64,000 nt of DNA from NCBI RefSeq assembly GCF_014633365.1, contig NC_068338.1, positions 52,959,716 through 53,023,715 of the forward strand. Reading direction: 5' to 3'. This DNA comes from Diospyros lotus (lineage: Eukaryota > Streptophyta > Magnoliopsida > Ericales > Ebenaceae). The position numbers and the translations under genes are program-made. Numbering within the stretch: position 1 is the first letter of the stretch; every line of letters starts with the position of its first letter. Below, piece after piece: positions 12,901-24,518 of the stretch. The notes below the pieces were generated by a model. That model had not been told where the DNA came from. It saw nothing but the letters and a program-made list of their open reading frames with translations, and did no database searches.

Positions 12901-15900
12901 ACTATCTTAAGGATGTAGAACTATGTTACCATTTTGTCCGTGGGAGGGTGGGACTGCATAAAAAACAGCCTTTTTGACTCAGTCTCTCACTGACATCATT
13001 GGAATCCTGAACTGACAACATCAGAAATCCCCTCTGACCTGCTCACTGCCGTTGTCCCTCATCAACATTTCTGTCCAACTCATTGGAGTCAAGATCTTTT
13101 CAACCGGGGGAGAATGATGAACATAAGAGGAAATATTTCGGAAAGCATTATTCTAGACGTTGAAATAGGAATTAGTATTTGTTTTTATTGTTCTATTTCT
13201 TTTCTTTTTTTTCTATTTTCATTTGGTTTTTAGATAAACAAGAGAAATTAGGAAACCAAATGAAAATAGGAAACAAAAGAAATAGAACAATAAAACAATA
13301 CTAATTCTTATTTCTACACCTAGAATAATGCTTTCCGAAATATTTTCTCTTATGTTCATTACAATCTCTCTAAAATACAGATTAACCACATGAATGGCAT
13401 TTAAAGTTTTGTTCCAAGGAATGAAATGGGCCGTTTTGAAAAACTTGTCAGCAACAATCATGATAGATCCTTGCTCCCGTGTTCTGCACAACCACACAAT
13501 AAATCCTTGCTAACATCTTCCTACATGGTGCTAGAAACGTTCTCTCCATGATTCTTTGCCTTCTGACAATTATCACAATGTTCTGCAATTCTCATAACAT
13601 CTTTAGTCATTTCTAAGCCAAAAGAAATTTTTTTGAACACAAGCAAGTGTTATATCCCTAAAAAATTTCCCAGCAAGCATCTTCCTTGAGCTTCTCTAAT
13701 GATAGCCTCTTGCAAATAGTATTCAGAAATGCAAAGATGATTATCCTTGAAAAGGAAACTATCTTGCTGAAAGAAGTGCTGTACTGAACCTTGGAGCAGA
13801 TTTTCAGATTGAGCTATAACCATAGTCATATTTGTAATGATCTTTGACAAAACTGAAATCCTAGCATTTTTGCTTCTATAACATTTAACAAAGTACCCTC
13901 TACCCAAAGCATCTACTACCTGGTTGAGTTTTTCAGATTTGTGCTTGATTTAAAATGCATAAGGCTAAAGGTATTCAACTTATTATGCAAACAAATTTTA
14001 AGCTTGTGCTGACTATTTCAATACTTTAATGCTTGTGATTGAAAAGAGAATGAACTTGTTTTAGAACTTCTTATGACTTTGTATACACTAAAATGTCATG
14101 AAAGTACACAAGAATAATTTGACCCATGAATGGTTTGAAAGTCATAATCTCATAAATTTGCTCAGAGCACTGGAGAGTTCAATTGGTGTAACCAGCCATT
14201 CATAGAGTCCTACCAGCCATCCATAGAGTCCTTTTATGGTTTTGAGCGTTGTTTTCCACTCCTCTCTAGGTCTAATACAAATCTAATGGTACCAAATTTG
14301 AAGATCAATTTAAGAGAAAAACGTGACACCATGTAGCCAGTACTTTATCAATGTAAGAAAATCATCAAGTCTAGGAATGGGAAATCAGTACTTGATGATA
14401 ATCTTGTTGACTGCTGTGCTTTCAACACAAATGTCATGAAATCCTTCCTGTTTAGGGAATAAAAAAGTTGGAATAGCACAATGACCTTGCTCTCCCCATA
14501 TAAGAAACTCATATTCTTGTCTCTACTACTCTTCACTCTCCTTAGGTTTCAGTCTACAAGTTGCTTTATTTTGAAAAACAACTCCCAGAACAAGATCAAT
14601 ATTCAATACAGTGCTGAATATTCCGAACAATGGGTATTTTAATTGGAAGTTCATCAAAGAACAAGGTTAACAAATTCTCCCAAAAGAGGCTGAACTAATT
14701 ACAAGATTATATCATGTTCTGATTCTTCTAGAACAAAAAGAGCTTAAAGTCCTCAATAATCTAATAACTCTTCCTCAAACTGAGTTCAAGAAACTAATGC
14801 CTTTCCCTCCTCTATAATAGGTTTAGGAATAAGATCTAGTTTTAATAGAATCAAAATAATTTTGATCCTATCCTCAGCAATGTATAACTGTTTTCATGCC
14901 CATCATATTAGCCTTCTTATCATACTACTGTGGTCTACCCAGAAGTAAATGCCAAGCATCCATAAGAGCTGTTGTGAGTAAAGTAATAACATAAAAGATA
15001 ATGAGTAAAGTAATAATAGAAAAGATAAAGTTAGCCCTCTATCTAACAACTCAAGCTCTTAGATCATATGGTCGTTAATAATTCAACAAGAGCAACATCA
15101 TACCAACTAGAATCTCTACAGATTTTACTTTTGATCAATTAAAAGCTAAACTAACTACCAAGCGGGGAAAGAAAAAGTAAACACCTTCTGGTTACCTTGA
15201 GTCCTTTACACTTTTTCCCTTGCAAAGCCATTGAAGCGTATTATGAGGTTGGGGATGATCTTCTGATTTGAGTTTCATTTTCTCTGCAATTTTGTTGTCA
15301 TTGCATTAGCGCAACTCCTACTATTAATTATTTCTCATCATAGATGTTTCCATGATAAGTGCATCTTGTGTGAAAATTATTGGTTTGCAACCGGTCATCT
15401 TTTTCAGGGTGAACTATTCTGAGGTTTCTTCAAAAAACTAGAGCTCTTTTTCATCTGTATCTGCCACTTCCTCCTCACCTTCAGAATCATATCTCTTTGT
15501 CAGATCACCTTCAAATGCATCCTCTATCTCTTCCTCCACCAAGGTAACTATTTTGCTGTTAGGGCTTCATAAGCAATATGTGGCACTTGAAATATCTTCT
15601 AGAATCTATAGTAGATAAATTCCTTGGTTTGGAACCAACTGCTTGCTTAGATTTAGCCCCAGCATCACTTCTAGATAGTGCTTTGATGAAGAGGGTTTTG
15701 GTATAGTAGATGGCTTAGAAGACACACTCCCTTGGAATAGTTCTTCCAAATTGAAGATCTAAAATCACCCTTGCAGGCCTCTTTTGTTGCTTTTCTACAA
15801 TTAGTGTCAGCTTTCTCACATCGTAAAACTCCAATGAAGCTGCAATTGCACACCATAACTGATAACCTCTCTTAAGGCACCAAGAAAATGGGCCTGTTGT

Positions 15901-17922
15901 TTGCTCTTGAGGTTTAGAAATATCACACTTACATATCAAGTACAACTTCATCGTATCCTTCAACAGGGAGATCTAGCTGTTTTTAATTGTGAAATTTAAA
16001 GAATGATTGCCCATAGCTTTTTTGGGAGTACCCCATTCTGAGTTCCCTCTAGATTTTTCCCATATTTTGAGCTTGATTCTTCCTTCACAAGTCACTATCT
16101 CTACTACTTTTTTTTTTTTTCTTCAGGGGTAGGCAAGTCATTCAAATTTAAAAGCCCTTTAATGTGTGAAGTCAATCAAAAAGCTATTATGTTGCATGCT
16201 TCCTTCAAACTTTCAAATAGAATCTGCAGAATTGCTAATTCTTTCGTCTTTTCTAAGACTTGAAGATTCAGAGTAATCTTCACATTCACAACCAAAGGAA
16301 CTATCAATATCATGGTTATCATTAGCCTCTTAACGATCAAAATGCTACCAGAGTTGCTGAATCTCCTTTTGTAACTCATTCACTGTAAGATCATGAATGT
16401 CCCTGTCTTGAGCAGGTTCAACATGCAGACAATGCCCATGAAAAACCATGAGGAGATAGGGTCCGGAAACACTATATTTATCTGATTTACAACCCTGATA
16501 CCCGTCCCATGGTCAGCTTTTGTATCTTAAAATGCCACTTCGTAATATCTGCTTTCCAGGGCAGTCTTTCTTTCTTTTGAGCAACATAAGACTTTGGAAC
16601 TGAAGTTGCCAACTTGATACTGGAACAACGGGAAAAAATGGGAAACCATACACATGCACATAAAGATAGGTTAGCTCACCACTCTCAGGTACAGAAATTG
16701 AATCACTCAACTCACTACTTAAAAGAGTTACAGGACCAAAAGGAAAATTCACTGCTCAATGGAGTCTGCGTAAGATACAGAACTAGAAAAAAAACCATAA
16801 GATTCAGTTTCATTAGATTATCACCTAAAAGATGAATTACAATATTCTAAAGCAAAATATTGTTATGGTCTACTGCAGGGTATGAGACTTGTCCTACATT
16901 AGAAGTTCAGGCTCCTGGTATGGGGTTTATAACCTCTTGGGTATCCTCCCTTTAACAGCTAGCTTATGAGGGTGAGTTCTACCTGAGGGTTGTAACAATG
17001 GTATCAGAGTCGGTCCCCTGACTCCCAGTGCAAGCGAGCGGCGACGGAGGTGACGCCAGCATTGCTGTGTTTGCCCAGGACTAGCAGTGGCTAGTGCACA
17101 GCCTGCTGTCCTGGACGGTTGGGCTGCGGAGCGTGGTGGTAAGTCATGGTCCATTGCAGGGTATAAGACTTGTCCCACATTGGAAGTTCAGGCTCTTGGT
17201 GTGGGGTTTATAACCTCTTGGGCACCCTCCCCTTAACAACTAGTTTTTGAGGGTGAGTTCTACTCGAGGGTTATAACAAATACTTAAAAAGTCTAGGCTT
17301 GGAACATCTGTTTGAGAAATGGGAGAATGTAGAAAATAGAAGTTAATTTTTCATGGTTCTAGGAAAGCTGTATTTTCAAGGCGGCCATAGAAGTACAGAA
17401 CATCATTAAATGTATTTTAGTGCAAAAATAGCTATTTAGTCAGCCTGTAATGGTATCCACTTTAGTCTACTCTACTCTCTTCCATACTCCTCTAAAATGC
17501 ACCATTATTGCATTGAAAAGCTAAAAACAAGCCCTTTCCATAACATTCCATTTGTGGTGATTTTTACATGGCTAAATGCATGTACTCTGTAGTTATATTG
17601 GCCTTAGTTGTACCATATAAGCCTTAACTGAGGCTTCAACATGAGCCTTCAGTTGAACTGAGTTCTATGGGCTTAATAACTGCATCAGCTGTGAGGCAAT
17701 GGTAAATATGTCTCCCATTTAGGTGATGTTATTTTCTTCTCTGGAAGTGTGATATCATTGCTGTGAGAGAGAAACTGGTGGAGTCTTCTTCCCTCTCATT
17801 TCTGACCACTTATGTAAGCTAAGGAGGAACAACCATTAGGGATGATCATTTAACTGTGATTCTTCAAGTAATTAGCAGTCATTGATGTGTGTAGTGTCCC
17901 TACCTAGCTCCTTCCATTATTG

Positions 17923-17954
<32 letters not shown>

Positions 17955-18954
17955 TTTTTTTTTTTGGGGGGGGGGAGAACTAATTTACCTTTACTATTAT
18001 GCATTGATTGCCTCCAAAGCTGGCTCATAAGCTGATTGCCTGTCTTCTCTTACCCAGGAAAAGCATAATTATCGTTATGTTTAAATCTTATTTTTTGACT
18101 GCCATGCTCCAAGTGTGCCATTGAAGGCACCGGTCTTTAGCTTGTGATATGTCATTTGCTTTCATGTATATACTCCTGTGCGCAAAGCATGTTCTTCCCT
18201 ATTGTTTTTTTTTGTTTTTCTTATTGTTCTCTTAAATGATTTGATAAATTCATGGCATTCCCAGTTGCATCAATGTTGGGTGACATTTTTATCTCCTAGC
18301 CCCACCGCTTTGTGACCTGATGAAATACTGGTTCTGAAACTGGAAACCTTCCAGTGTTCACTTGTTTTATCTTCCATAAAATCATCATTTGCAATATGTT
18401 TTACTTGTTTTCCACAGCTTTACAGATCAGCTGGGTCTATTTTTCTTTAATGAAACTATCTGGAACTGGAGGATTTGAATTAGCTACAATTATATTCTTA
18501 CTTGGTTCCAGGCTCCAATTTCTTTGTTACTCCGGTTATAAAGGAATAGATACTTGTTAAAGATAATCACCATTATGGTATTTTTCATCGTCATTTACAG
18601 TATCACTTTGTAGTTGATCAATCACAGAAATCTATGAGAAAAGCTGGAACTTGTTCTTTTGCAGGCTGAGAGTGCAATTTCTGCTTTGAACTGTAGTGGT
18701 GCAGTTTTGGGATCGCTCCCTATAAGGTTTGGTACTTCACTTGCGTGTCTGTAGTTACTTCCAATTGGTCCTGTTACTCACTTCCCTACACTTGTTCACT
18801 TCACTGCATTAGATTGTTGTTTAAAATTTCAATTTCTTCATCCACTCATTTATATATATATATATATATTTATTTACTTTTCTTGCCAATATGCAGGGTA
18901 AGCCCGTCAAAGACGCCGGTTCGGCCACGTGCTCCTCGCACATTGATGCACTGA
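9970..18954 (+). CDS. CID: CID-type PABP-interacting protein (PAM2 + two RRMs), 371 aa, 10 exons
   Basis: Exons: 9970-10446, 10725-10835, 10917-10961, 11099-11171, 11266-11378, 11493-11552, 11639-11686, 11773-11841, 18665-18726, 18897-18954. All junctions are GT-AG and keep frame. The protein has a Gln/Asn/Gly-rich N-terminus and a PAM2 motif [13 protein letters not shown] at residues 112-124, which binds the MLLE domain of poly(A)-binding protein. A basic stretch ([15 protein letters not shown], 160-174) follows. RRM1 is at about 187-262 (RNP2 VYVSDI, RNP1 LRFAFIEF) and RRM2 at about 284-355 ([14 protein letters not shown]), with a conserved tail [17 protein letters not shown]. The order fits the CID8-13 group, expected to act in mRNA control in cytoplasm and nucleus. 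Intron 8 is 6.8 kb because of retroelement insertions. Which of CID8-13 is the closest relative is not settled. Confidence 0.93.
11010..11121 (+). repeat. 56-bp tandem duplication copying the exon 4 acceptor
   Basis: Units 11010-11065 and 11066-11121 differ at about seven positions. Each contains the pyrimidine tract, the TTGAAG acceptor and the first part of exon 4 (GGTGGTTGACTGCCGTGTTTGT in the true copy is 22 nt at 11099-11120). The true exon starts at 11099 in the second unit, so the first unit is a decoy acceptor plus a pseudo-exon start. Splicing to the first unit gives an in-frame TGA nine codons in. Confidence 0.9.
12960..16860 (-). mobile_element. decayed Ty3/gypsy element inside CID intron 8
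   Basis: On the minus strand, broken frames match Ty3/gypsy pol. An RT segment at about 14158-14210 reads like [17 protein letters not shown]. The catalytic-site region at 14073-14116 reads [10 protein letters not shown] where YFDDILVYSK is usual, so the DD pair is damaged. An integrase zinc-finger region (ending [12 protein letters not shown]) lies near 13650-13770. An integrase core start ([17 protein letters not shown]) lies at 13410-13465. Farther right the protein-like frames are not recognisable. The outer limits are approximate. Its left end is rearranged into the hairpin at 13117-13359. Confidence 0.8.
13117..13359. repeat. hairpin of two inverted LTR pieces, arms about 110 bp
   Basis: The left arm starts ATGAACATAAGAGG and continues through TTTCGGAAAGCATTATTCTAG to CATTTTCATTTGGTTTTT-like sequence near 13231. 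The right arm (13250-13359) is its reverse complement with few mismatches, leaving a loop of under 20 bp. In both arms the outer end directly borders pol-like sequence, so these look like the starts of LTRs joined head to head. The transcript of this intron could fold into a long stem. Confidence 0.85.
16861..17278 (+). mobile_element. TRIM element (miniature LTR retrotransposon), 418 bp
   Basis: Two 137-bp direct repeats, 16861-16997 and about 17142-17278, share GACTTGTCC, CACATT, GGGTTTATAACCTCTTGGG, CCCTTAACA and GAGGGTT(G/A)TAACA. The first begins TGTTATGG and ends TAACA. One base after it, TGGTATCAGAG (16999-17009) is the primer-binding site complementary to initiator methionine tRNA. 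The gap between repeats is about 144 bp with no coding capacity and ends in purine-rich sequence. The flanks AATAT and AATAC form a near-perfect 5-bp target duplication. Length and structure fit a TRIM. Confidence 0.88.
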
Positions 18955-21900
18955 GTGCCCTTTATCTTATTTCTCTTCCGAACTGATCTGGGGATTAAAA
19001 TGTATCTACAATATGCATAGATATATATAGAAGCTGAAGCTGCTTGTGCGCCTTAGAACTAGACTTTGGTGCATGGTGTGTTTGCCAAAGTTTCTGTCAC
19101 CTATAGATAGAGTTATTATGGCTTGGTTGTTCTTTTGGCTGGCGTATAGAGTTTGATGTTATTTCGAGGCTCAAGTCGTCCTGATCTCTATGTCGAATAT
19201 TATAGTATTATTATTATTATTATTATTATTAGTATGGGATTCTGTAGATTTTGGTCCCAAATGACTGATATAAGTCTCTACGCTTCTTCTAATCCATGGC
19301 TATGAGGTTTCTCAAAAGACTGATTTTAAGGTACCCCATCCCTAGGGGTTGCAATCGAGCTGAATGAATACTCAGCCGCGCGAATGGCTTGATCATTTGT
19401 GACCCTACCCAGCGCAGCCGCCCCTCCCCTCTGCCCATCGATCCGCCTGCCTGTCTCATGCTCTCATCATTAGGAAAATGGAACTGTTATGTAGACACTA
19501 AGTTACTAATATTTTATATTGATGGTTAGAGATCGATACAAGAGTGTTATTACAAATGTTATACTCAAGCTTTTAGATAATATTTTCGTTCTAAACCGGA
19601 TGCGATCGGGTGGCTATCTTTAATGTTGAAATTTCATCTAGGATTGGCATCTACTCCCCATATTCCCTGTGGCTGTGTAGGATGGTGAGAAGTTAAAGTA
19701 GCCACAAATGCTACTTTTCTTTTCTAATGTACGGACGGACAAGTCCCTATCTAATAAACACATAAAAAGGGGTGTCTGACTCTGTGTTTGATGTACGATC
19801 ACATAAAAGATTACTATAACTTGAGTTTGGTCTTAGTTCATTGCGGGTTCAATTGTATAGGTTAGGTTTTCATCTTTGCTTGCTTAATTAAAGCATCTAT
19901 TAGGACCGGTGTTCTCTGCAAACCAGATATGGTCAAAGCAGCTCCAAGCGTGAAAGCTGGAGATGCCATGGAACAAAGAAAAGCGTTGCTGGGTTCCCTT
20001 TGAAAACCACATTTGGAAGCTGTGATTGACTGTGTGGTTCTTTCTTGAACTCCTCAAGAGATAATGCCATCGTTGTCACACGATCTTCTGGTTAATTTTT
20101 GGACTCTCCACATAAGCTATGACGCCTGGAAATGTATCTGGGTGTTGTTTTTATTTTTTTTTAAATATTTTTATTTTTGAAATGCTAAGAACTGTCAAAA
20201 TAATTTTTGATCCATTTTTATAATTTTAAAATTATTTCGTCCACAAAAAGCTTAGAGATAGAAAAAATTGTCTTTGAGATGGAAAATTTTTCATTTCATC
20301 TCTAATTCAAAATCTTTAATTTTTTTTAGAATTTGTTCCAATGCATTATGAAATTTATATTTATTTTTATATTAAATAATTATTTTTTATATTTATAAAA
20401 AATTACTATTTTTTTATTTATAATTTTTCTTGTGTTTTTGTTTTTTACTTTTTTGAAAAATGTCATTTCCTTGCTTTTATTTCATATTGTATTTGTTTCC
20501 CATTTTTATTTCTATGCAATCTAGTCTAGTAGATAACTGTGGTGGTTTGAAAGTGAAAATAAAAAATTAAAATATGTAAATAAAGATTTATTAAGTGGTA
20601 GTTGTTATTGTAATATAGTTTTATATTTTTTTAAAGTAAAGTTTGAATGAAGGTTAAAATTAATAAAGTGACAAAATTAATTACTTTATACTGTCGTGAA
20701 ATTAAATTTTGATAATTAACTTTTATTTTTATTTTTAAATAAAAATATTAAAAAAATCATTTTATTGACGTTTCGTAATATCAAGATACCTCTTTGCTAA
20801 TATAATAATACAAAATAAAATAATAATATAGATAAAACATCAACTGGGAAGTGTAAAAGTCAATTATATGAAATATAAGTTTAATAAAAACTAGAGGGGT
20901 GATTCGTGTTATCTATATGTAAAAGAAAATTAAATTTATTTGTGATATTTGCAGTTTACATTTTAAAATTTTCATGTTAGTTATGGACTGTTTGGCTCTT
21001 ACATTTCTTTGGAGGTAAACTTGAATTTTGCTTAAATTTAAAGATTAATTAGACTTAATGGTTATATTTTGTCGCTTTGCAGAGGTGGTGTTAGTTAAAC
21101 TTATTTTAAGAAAAGAGAATTTGAATGTGGCTGGTTGGTGCATCCAAACAGCACACTATTGTTGAAAGGTGCAAATAAATATGATTTGGTTGTTTGTAAA
21201 GTCATATTAACTCCTCATGTTGATGCCATTTTATATATATATATAAGATATTCAATTTTAATTCAACATTTATGGAATCGAGATAGTGATTGAGAAACTC
21301 AATGAATTTTTAATTAATTTTACGTAATGTGTTAACCTGTTAAATATTAAATTCAATCAATCAAACATTAATCCCTCAATAAATTTAAAAATTAATCCCT
21401 CAACGTAGGTTAAATAGTCTATGGCACTTATTTTAAACTTTAGAATATTTTGACATAATGAGTTTAATTTTATTTCTGTATGAAATTATGTTATTGTTTG
21501 TTTGTATTTAATCAAAAGGTCAAGTTTTGAATTTTGATTTATAACAAATTTATTGGTATATTTAGGTTAAGTTTAAGCGACTCCTGAATTTTAAAAAGAA
21601 TAAGATAGTTCGAGCTGAAAACTAAATGTATATTAGGGATTTATTCAAATTTTTATGTTAAATAAATAAATTTAAAGAAGCAATACGTTCCCATACTTTG
21701 TCCATGGAGCCAACTAGAGAAGTCAATAAATCTAAAAGGTAATTGCCAAACTTCACTTATACTTTGCTTTAAATATTTGGTGTCAGTGGAGGACCCAACA
21801 AACCCTACATGCACTAAAAGGGTTTGTCATAACAAATTATATTTAAAGTTAAAGATAAAGTTTAATTAAATTTAGGTAATATGTTATCTTATTTTTTTTA

Positions 21901-24188
21901 TTTATTTAAATTTTATATACATATATGTAGAGAAATATTTTCAACTCGACGTGGGCATGTTGAGGGGTAGGGCTCACATCCCCTCTTCTAATTTTGTTCA
22001 CATAGAGCAAATGCTATATTATTTAATATAAAAACATAACAATTTCACGTAGGTAACACAAATCACCTCTCCACTTTATATATAATGTATATATAATTTA
22101 TAAATAAAAATACTTAAAAAGGGACAAGATTGCAAACCCCAACTCCAAGTTCATGAAAAGACTCTATACTTGCCACCAAATCTGACAAAACCTAAACCCA
22201 CGTGATGTCAACTGCAACCCATCAGCCACAGGGCTTTTTTTTTGGTCTCTAAATTATTATCTATATATGCTTTCCAATAGAAATATTGATGAATTGGGAT
22301 CAAATAATGTAACATACATACATCAAGTTTGTCTATTTTTGTCGGGGTATTTGACATTTTTTTATTATATCTTTACTTGATTTTTTTATTATTTTAATTA
22401 TATATTTTAAAATATAATTTAACTCATATACTTTAACATTTTTTCAATAATTGAAATTTTTTATTATTTCAATTATACATTTAATTTTATATTTTTGAGT
22501 CAGTTTAACTTATATATTTTTATGTATAAAAAATAAAATAAAATAATAAAATATACGACACATTCTATTCATATCAAAACACACAAAGATTAAATTAATT
22601 TAAGAATGTATGGCTAAGAATGTAATTGAAATAATGAAAAGTTTGAATTAATATAAAAAAAATATTAAAATATAAGAATTAAATTAATTTAAAAATATAA
22701 ATATAAAAAATTAAAATAATCATATAAAAAAATATAAAGATACAGAGAAAAATATATAGATTTGGGAAAGTTGGTCAAATGCATGCGTTTGATTCTTATT
22801 AGTCGTGTCATCAAAGCCGTCAGAGGTGCCAAAGAATCTCCACCAAACAGAGCCGTCCCATATATAAAGTTAATTATAATTTTATAATCATATATTTGAT
22901 ATCAAGAATGTCACTCTGATAATACGACAGTAACAGATTTTTCTTTTATTCTACATCGCTATAATGGTCTTTTACTTTCCCATTAAAAAATACAATGGTG
23001 TGACGGTAAGATTAGACTAACGTTAGTCAATGATATTTTATTATTCACGTTACACTTAAAAATCATGAAGATTAGGCCAAAGATATTTTTTATATCCATG
23101 AATTGTTACTTTTTTTTTTTTTTTAGAATTATATTTTTTTTATAATTTTAAATGTGTTCGTAAATTTTATAAAATTACTCATTTAAATGTTTAGCCAACA
23201 AATAATATACACACAAGTTGATGCGATAGTTTTATAATGTCTTCTTAAATCTTCTTCCTCTTTTTTTTTTTTTTGGTGTCTTTTCAATTTCTTTTTTTTC
23301 TTTCGACAACCTTTCAGATGAAATGCTGACCTATGAAAAAAATCGTTCAAGTAAGATGAGATGAAGCTAGAACTTGTCGAAGATGAATCGGACTATGGCA
23401 AAGAGTGAAATCGACCCATCAACGATATCAATCCCTAAAAGGTTGTCAAAGTTGTCAAATAGGGAATTGAGGAGACATCAAAAAATTATCACATGAATAT
23501 GCATACGTGTTATTTATTGACTAAGTGTTAAATGAATGATTTTACAAAATTAAAGATATAGATATAATTTTGGCCATCAAAATTACTGTAAATAACTATA
23601 TAAATCATCAACCATAACATTATCAATCTTTTTCATAATAATAAAACAAAATCACACGTCTATCAATCCTAAAAAATTATTCAATAGTCCTCACCCCTAC
23701 AAACCCATTAAGCACCAAATAATTTCTCGGTCCCTGATCATGAAGATTCGTATCGGTACATGGCCCTATCCCTTAGGCTAGGAGGACCAGCTAGCCCACT
23801 GGCCTGAGAGGTACAAACCTGTAACAACTTATATATATATATAGGCTTGGCTTAACCACTAGTATAGAGAGCAAAAGAGAAGGATGAGCGATGCCAATGC
23901 GCCAACTTCCACTAACCCAAACCAGTCCCACCCTCCCTGCATCTGCATGCGTGCTGACATTACACTCTCTAAAGCTCTCTCTTTTTTACTTCGAACGCAA
24001 TTTCTTCATTCCCTTTATTGAATTTGCCTCCCAAATCTATCTTCCTCTGTCCAAACGAACCTTCCCCCGCCTTAAGCTTGTTTTATTCCCCCCCAATATA
24101 TATATATATATATATATCTTGTCTAAACTGCACTCATATAACATCTCACTTGTAATTATTAGTTCCCTCTTCAAGTACTAGCCAGCAA
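18955..24188. other. intergenic spacer
   Basis: The first 1.1 kb is 3' flank shared with the upstream CID copy. From about 20.1 to 23.8 kb the sequence is strongly AT-rich, with (TTA)n near 19206-19231 and a large imperfect inverted repeat at 22345-22760. A TA-rich stretch at 23830-23843 and an (AT)n run at about 24098-24118 lie before the next gene and could include its TATA element. No exon was recognised. Confidence 0.55.
22345..22760. repeat. fold-back element with about 150-bp AT-rich arms
   Basis: The left arm (22345-22510) contains TTATTATTTTAATTATATATTTT, 23 nt at about 22386-22408, and TTATTATTTCAATTATACA. The right arm (22590-22760) is an imperfect reverse complement carrying TGTAATTGAAATAATGAAAA. 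This is the form of a long-TIR MITE or a degraded Mutator-type element. Termini and target duplication could not be fixed by eye. Confidence 0.5.
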
Positions 24189-24518
24189 ATGGGAAATTGC
24201 TTTGCTCTTTGCAGACCCAACTCGAAATCTTGTGCCGGGGTTCTGCAGATCGTGAAATCGATGGGTGGAAAGACGTCGGAGCTCACAGAACCAGCAGAAA
24301 CTGCCGCAGAGGCCTCGCCGGCGGCCGGCGAGGTGAAGAGGATCAAAGTGGTGATAACAAGGCAACAGCTTCAGGATCTGTTGTCCAGACAAGTGGTGTC
24401 GGTTGAGGATGTTATATCGGGAGCTGCAAGGATGAGCAGCCATTGTCTTTATCTTGATTCGACTTCCTCCTCTTGCTGCTGGAAGCCTAAGCTTGAGCCT
24501 ATACCTGAAGGCATTTGA
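24189..24518 (+). CDS. small MGNC-type protein, 109 aa (DUF4228/PADRE-like)
   Basis: This is a single-exon frame from ATG 24189 to TGA 24518. The N-terminus MGNC gives Gly2 for N-myristoylation and Cys4 for palmitoylation, predicting membrane attachment. A variable Ala/Glu-rich stretch (about 28-48) follows. Then comes a conserved-looking segment with VKRIKVVITRQQLQDLLSRQ (about 49-68) and VSVEDVI, followed by a Ser/Cys-rich tail. Many small plant proteins of the DUF4228 (PADRE) group begin in this way and have a similar VK-V-T--QL--LL segment. They are often stress-induced, but the role is unclear. Family membership is from memory. No intron is needed, and the start is supported by the MGNC signature. 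Confidence 0.8.
   Translation: MGNCFALCRPNSKSCAGVLQIVKSMGGKTSELTEPAETAAEASPAAGEVKRIKVVITRQQLQDLLSRQVVSVEDVISGAARMSSHCLYLDSTSSSCCWKPKLEPIPEGI

Larger units (their letters stand above)
11842..18664 (+). other. CID intron 8, 6.8 kb
   Basis: The intron runs from GTATAC at 11842 to TTTTGCAG at 18664. Its outer parts (12030-12950 and 17700-18660) align with the intron of the upstream copy. Its centre is a decayed Ty3/gypsy element (about 12960-16860) followed by a TRIM (16861-17278). T-run/G-run tracts occur near 12191-12230 and 17948-17977. No intact coding sequence lies inside. Confidence 0.8.

Noticed and set aside
23891..24181. 96-aa frame ahead of the MGNC gene
   Set aside because: It is CT-rich and ends in an (AT)n run; more likely leader or promoter of the MGNC gene.
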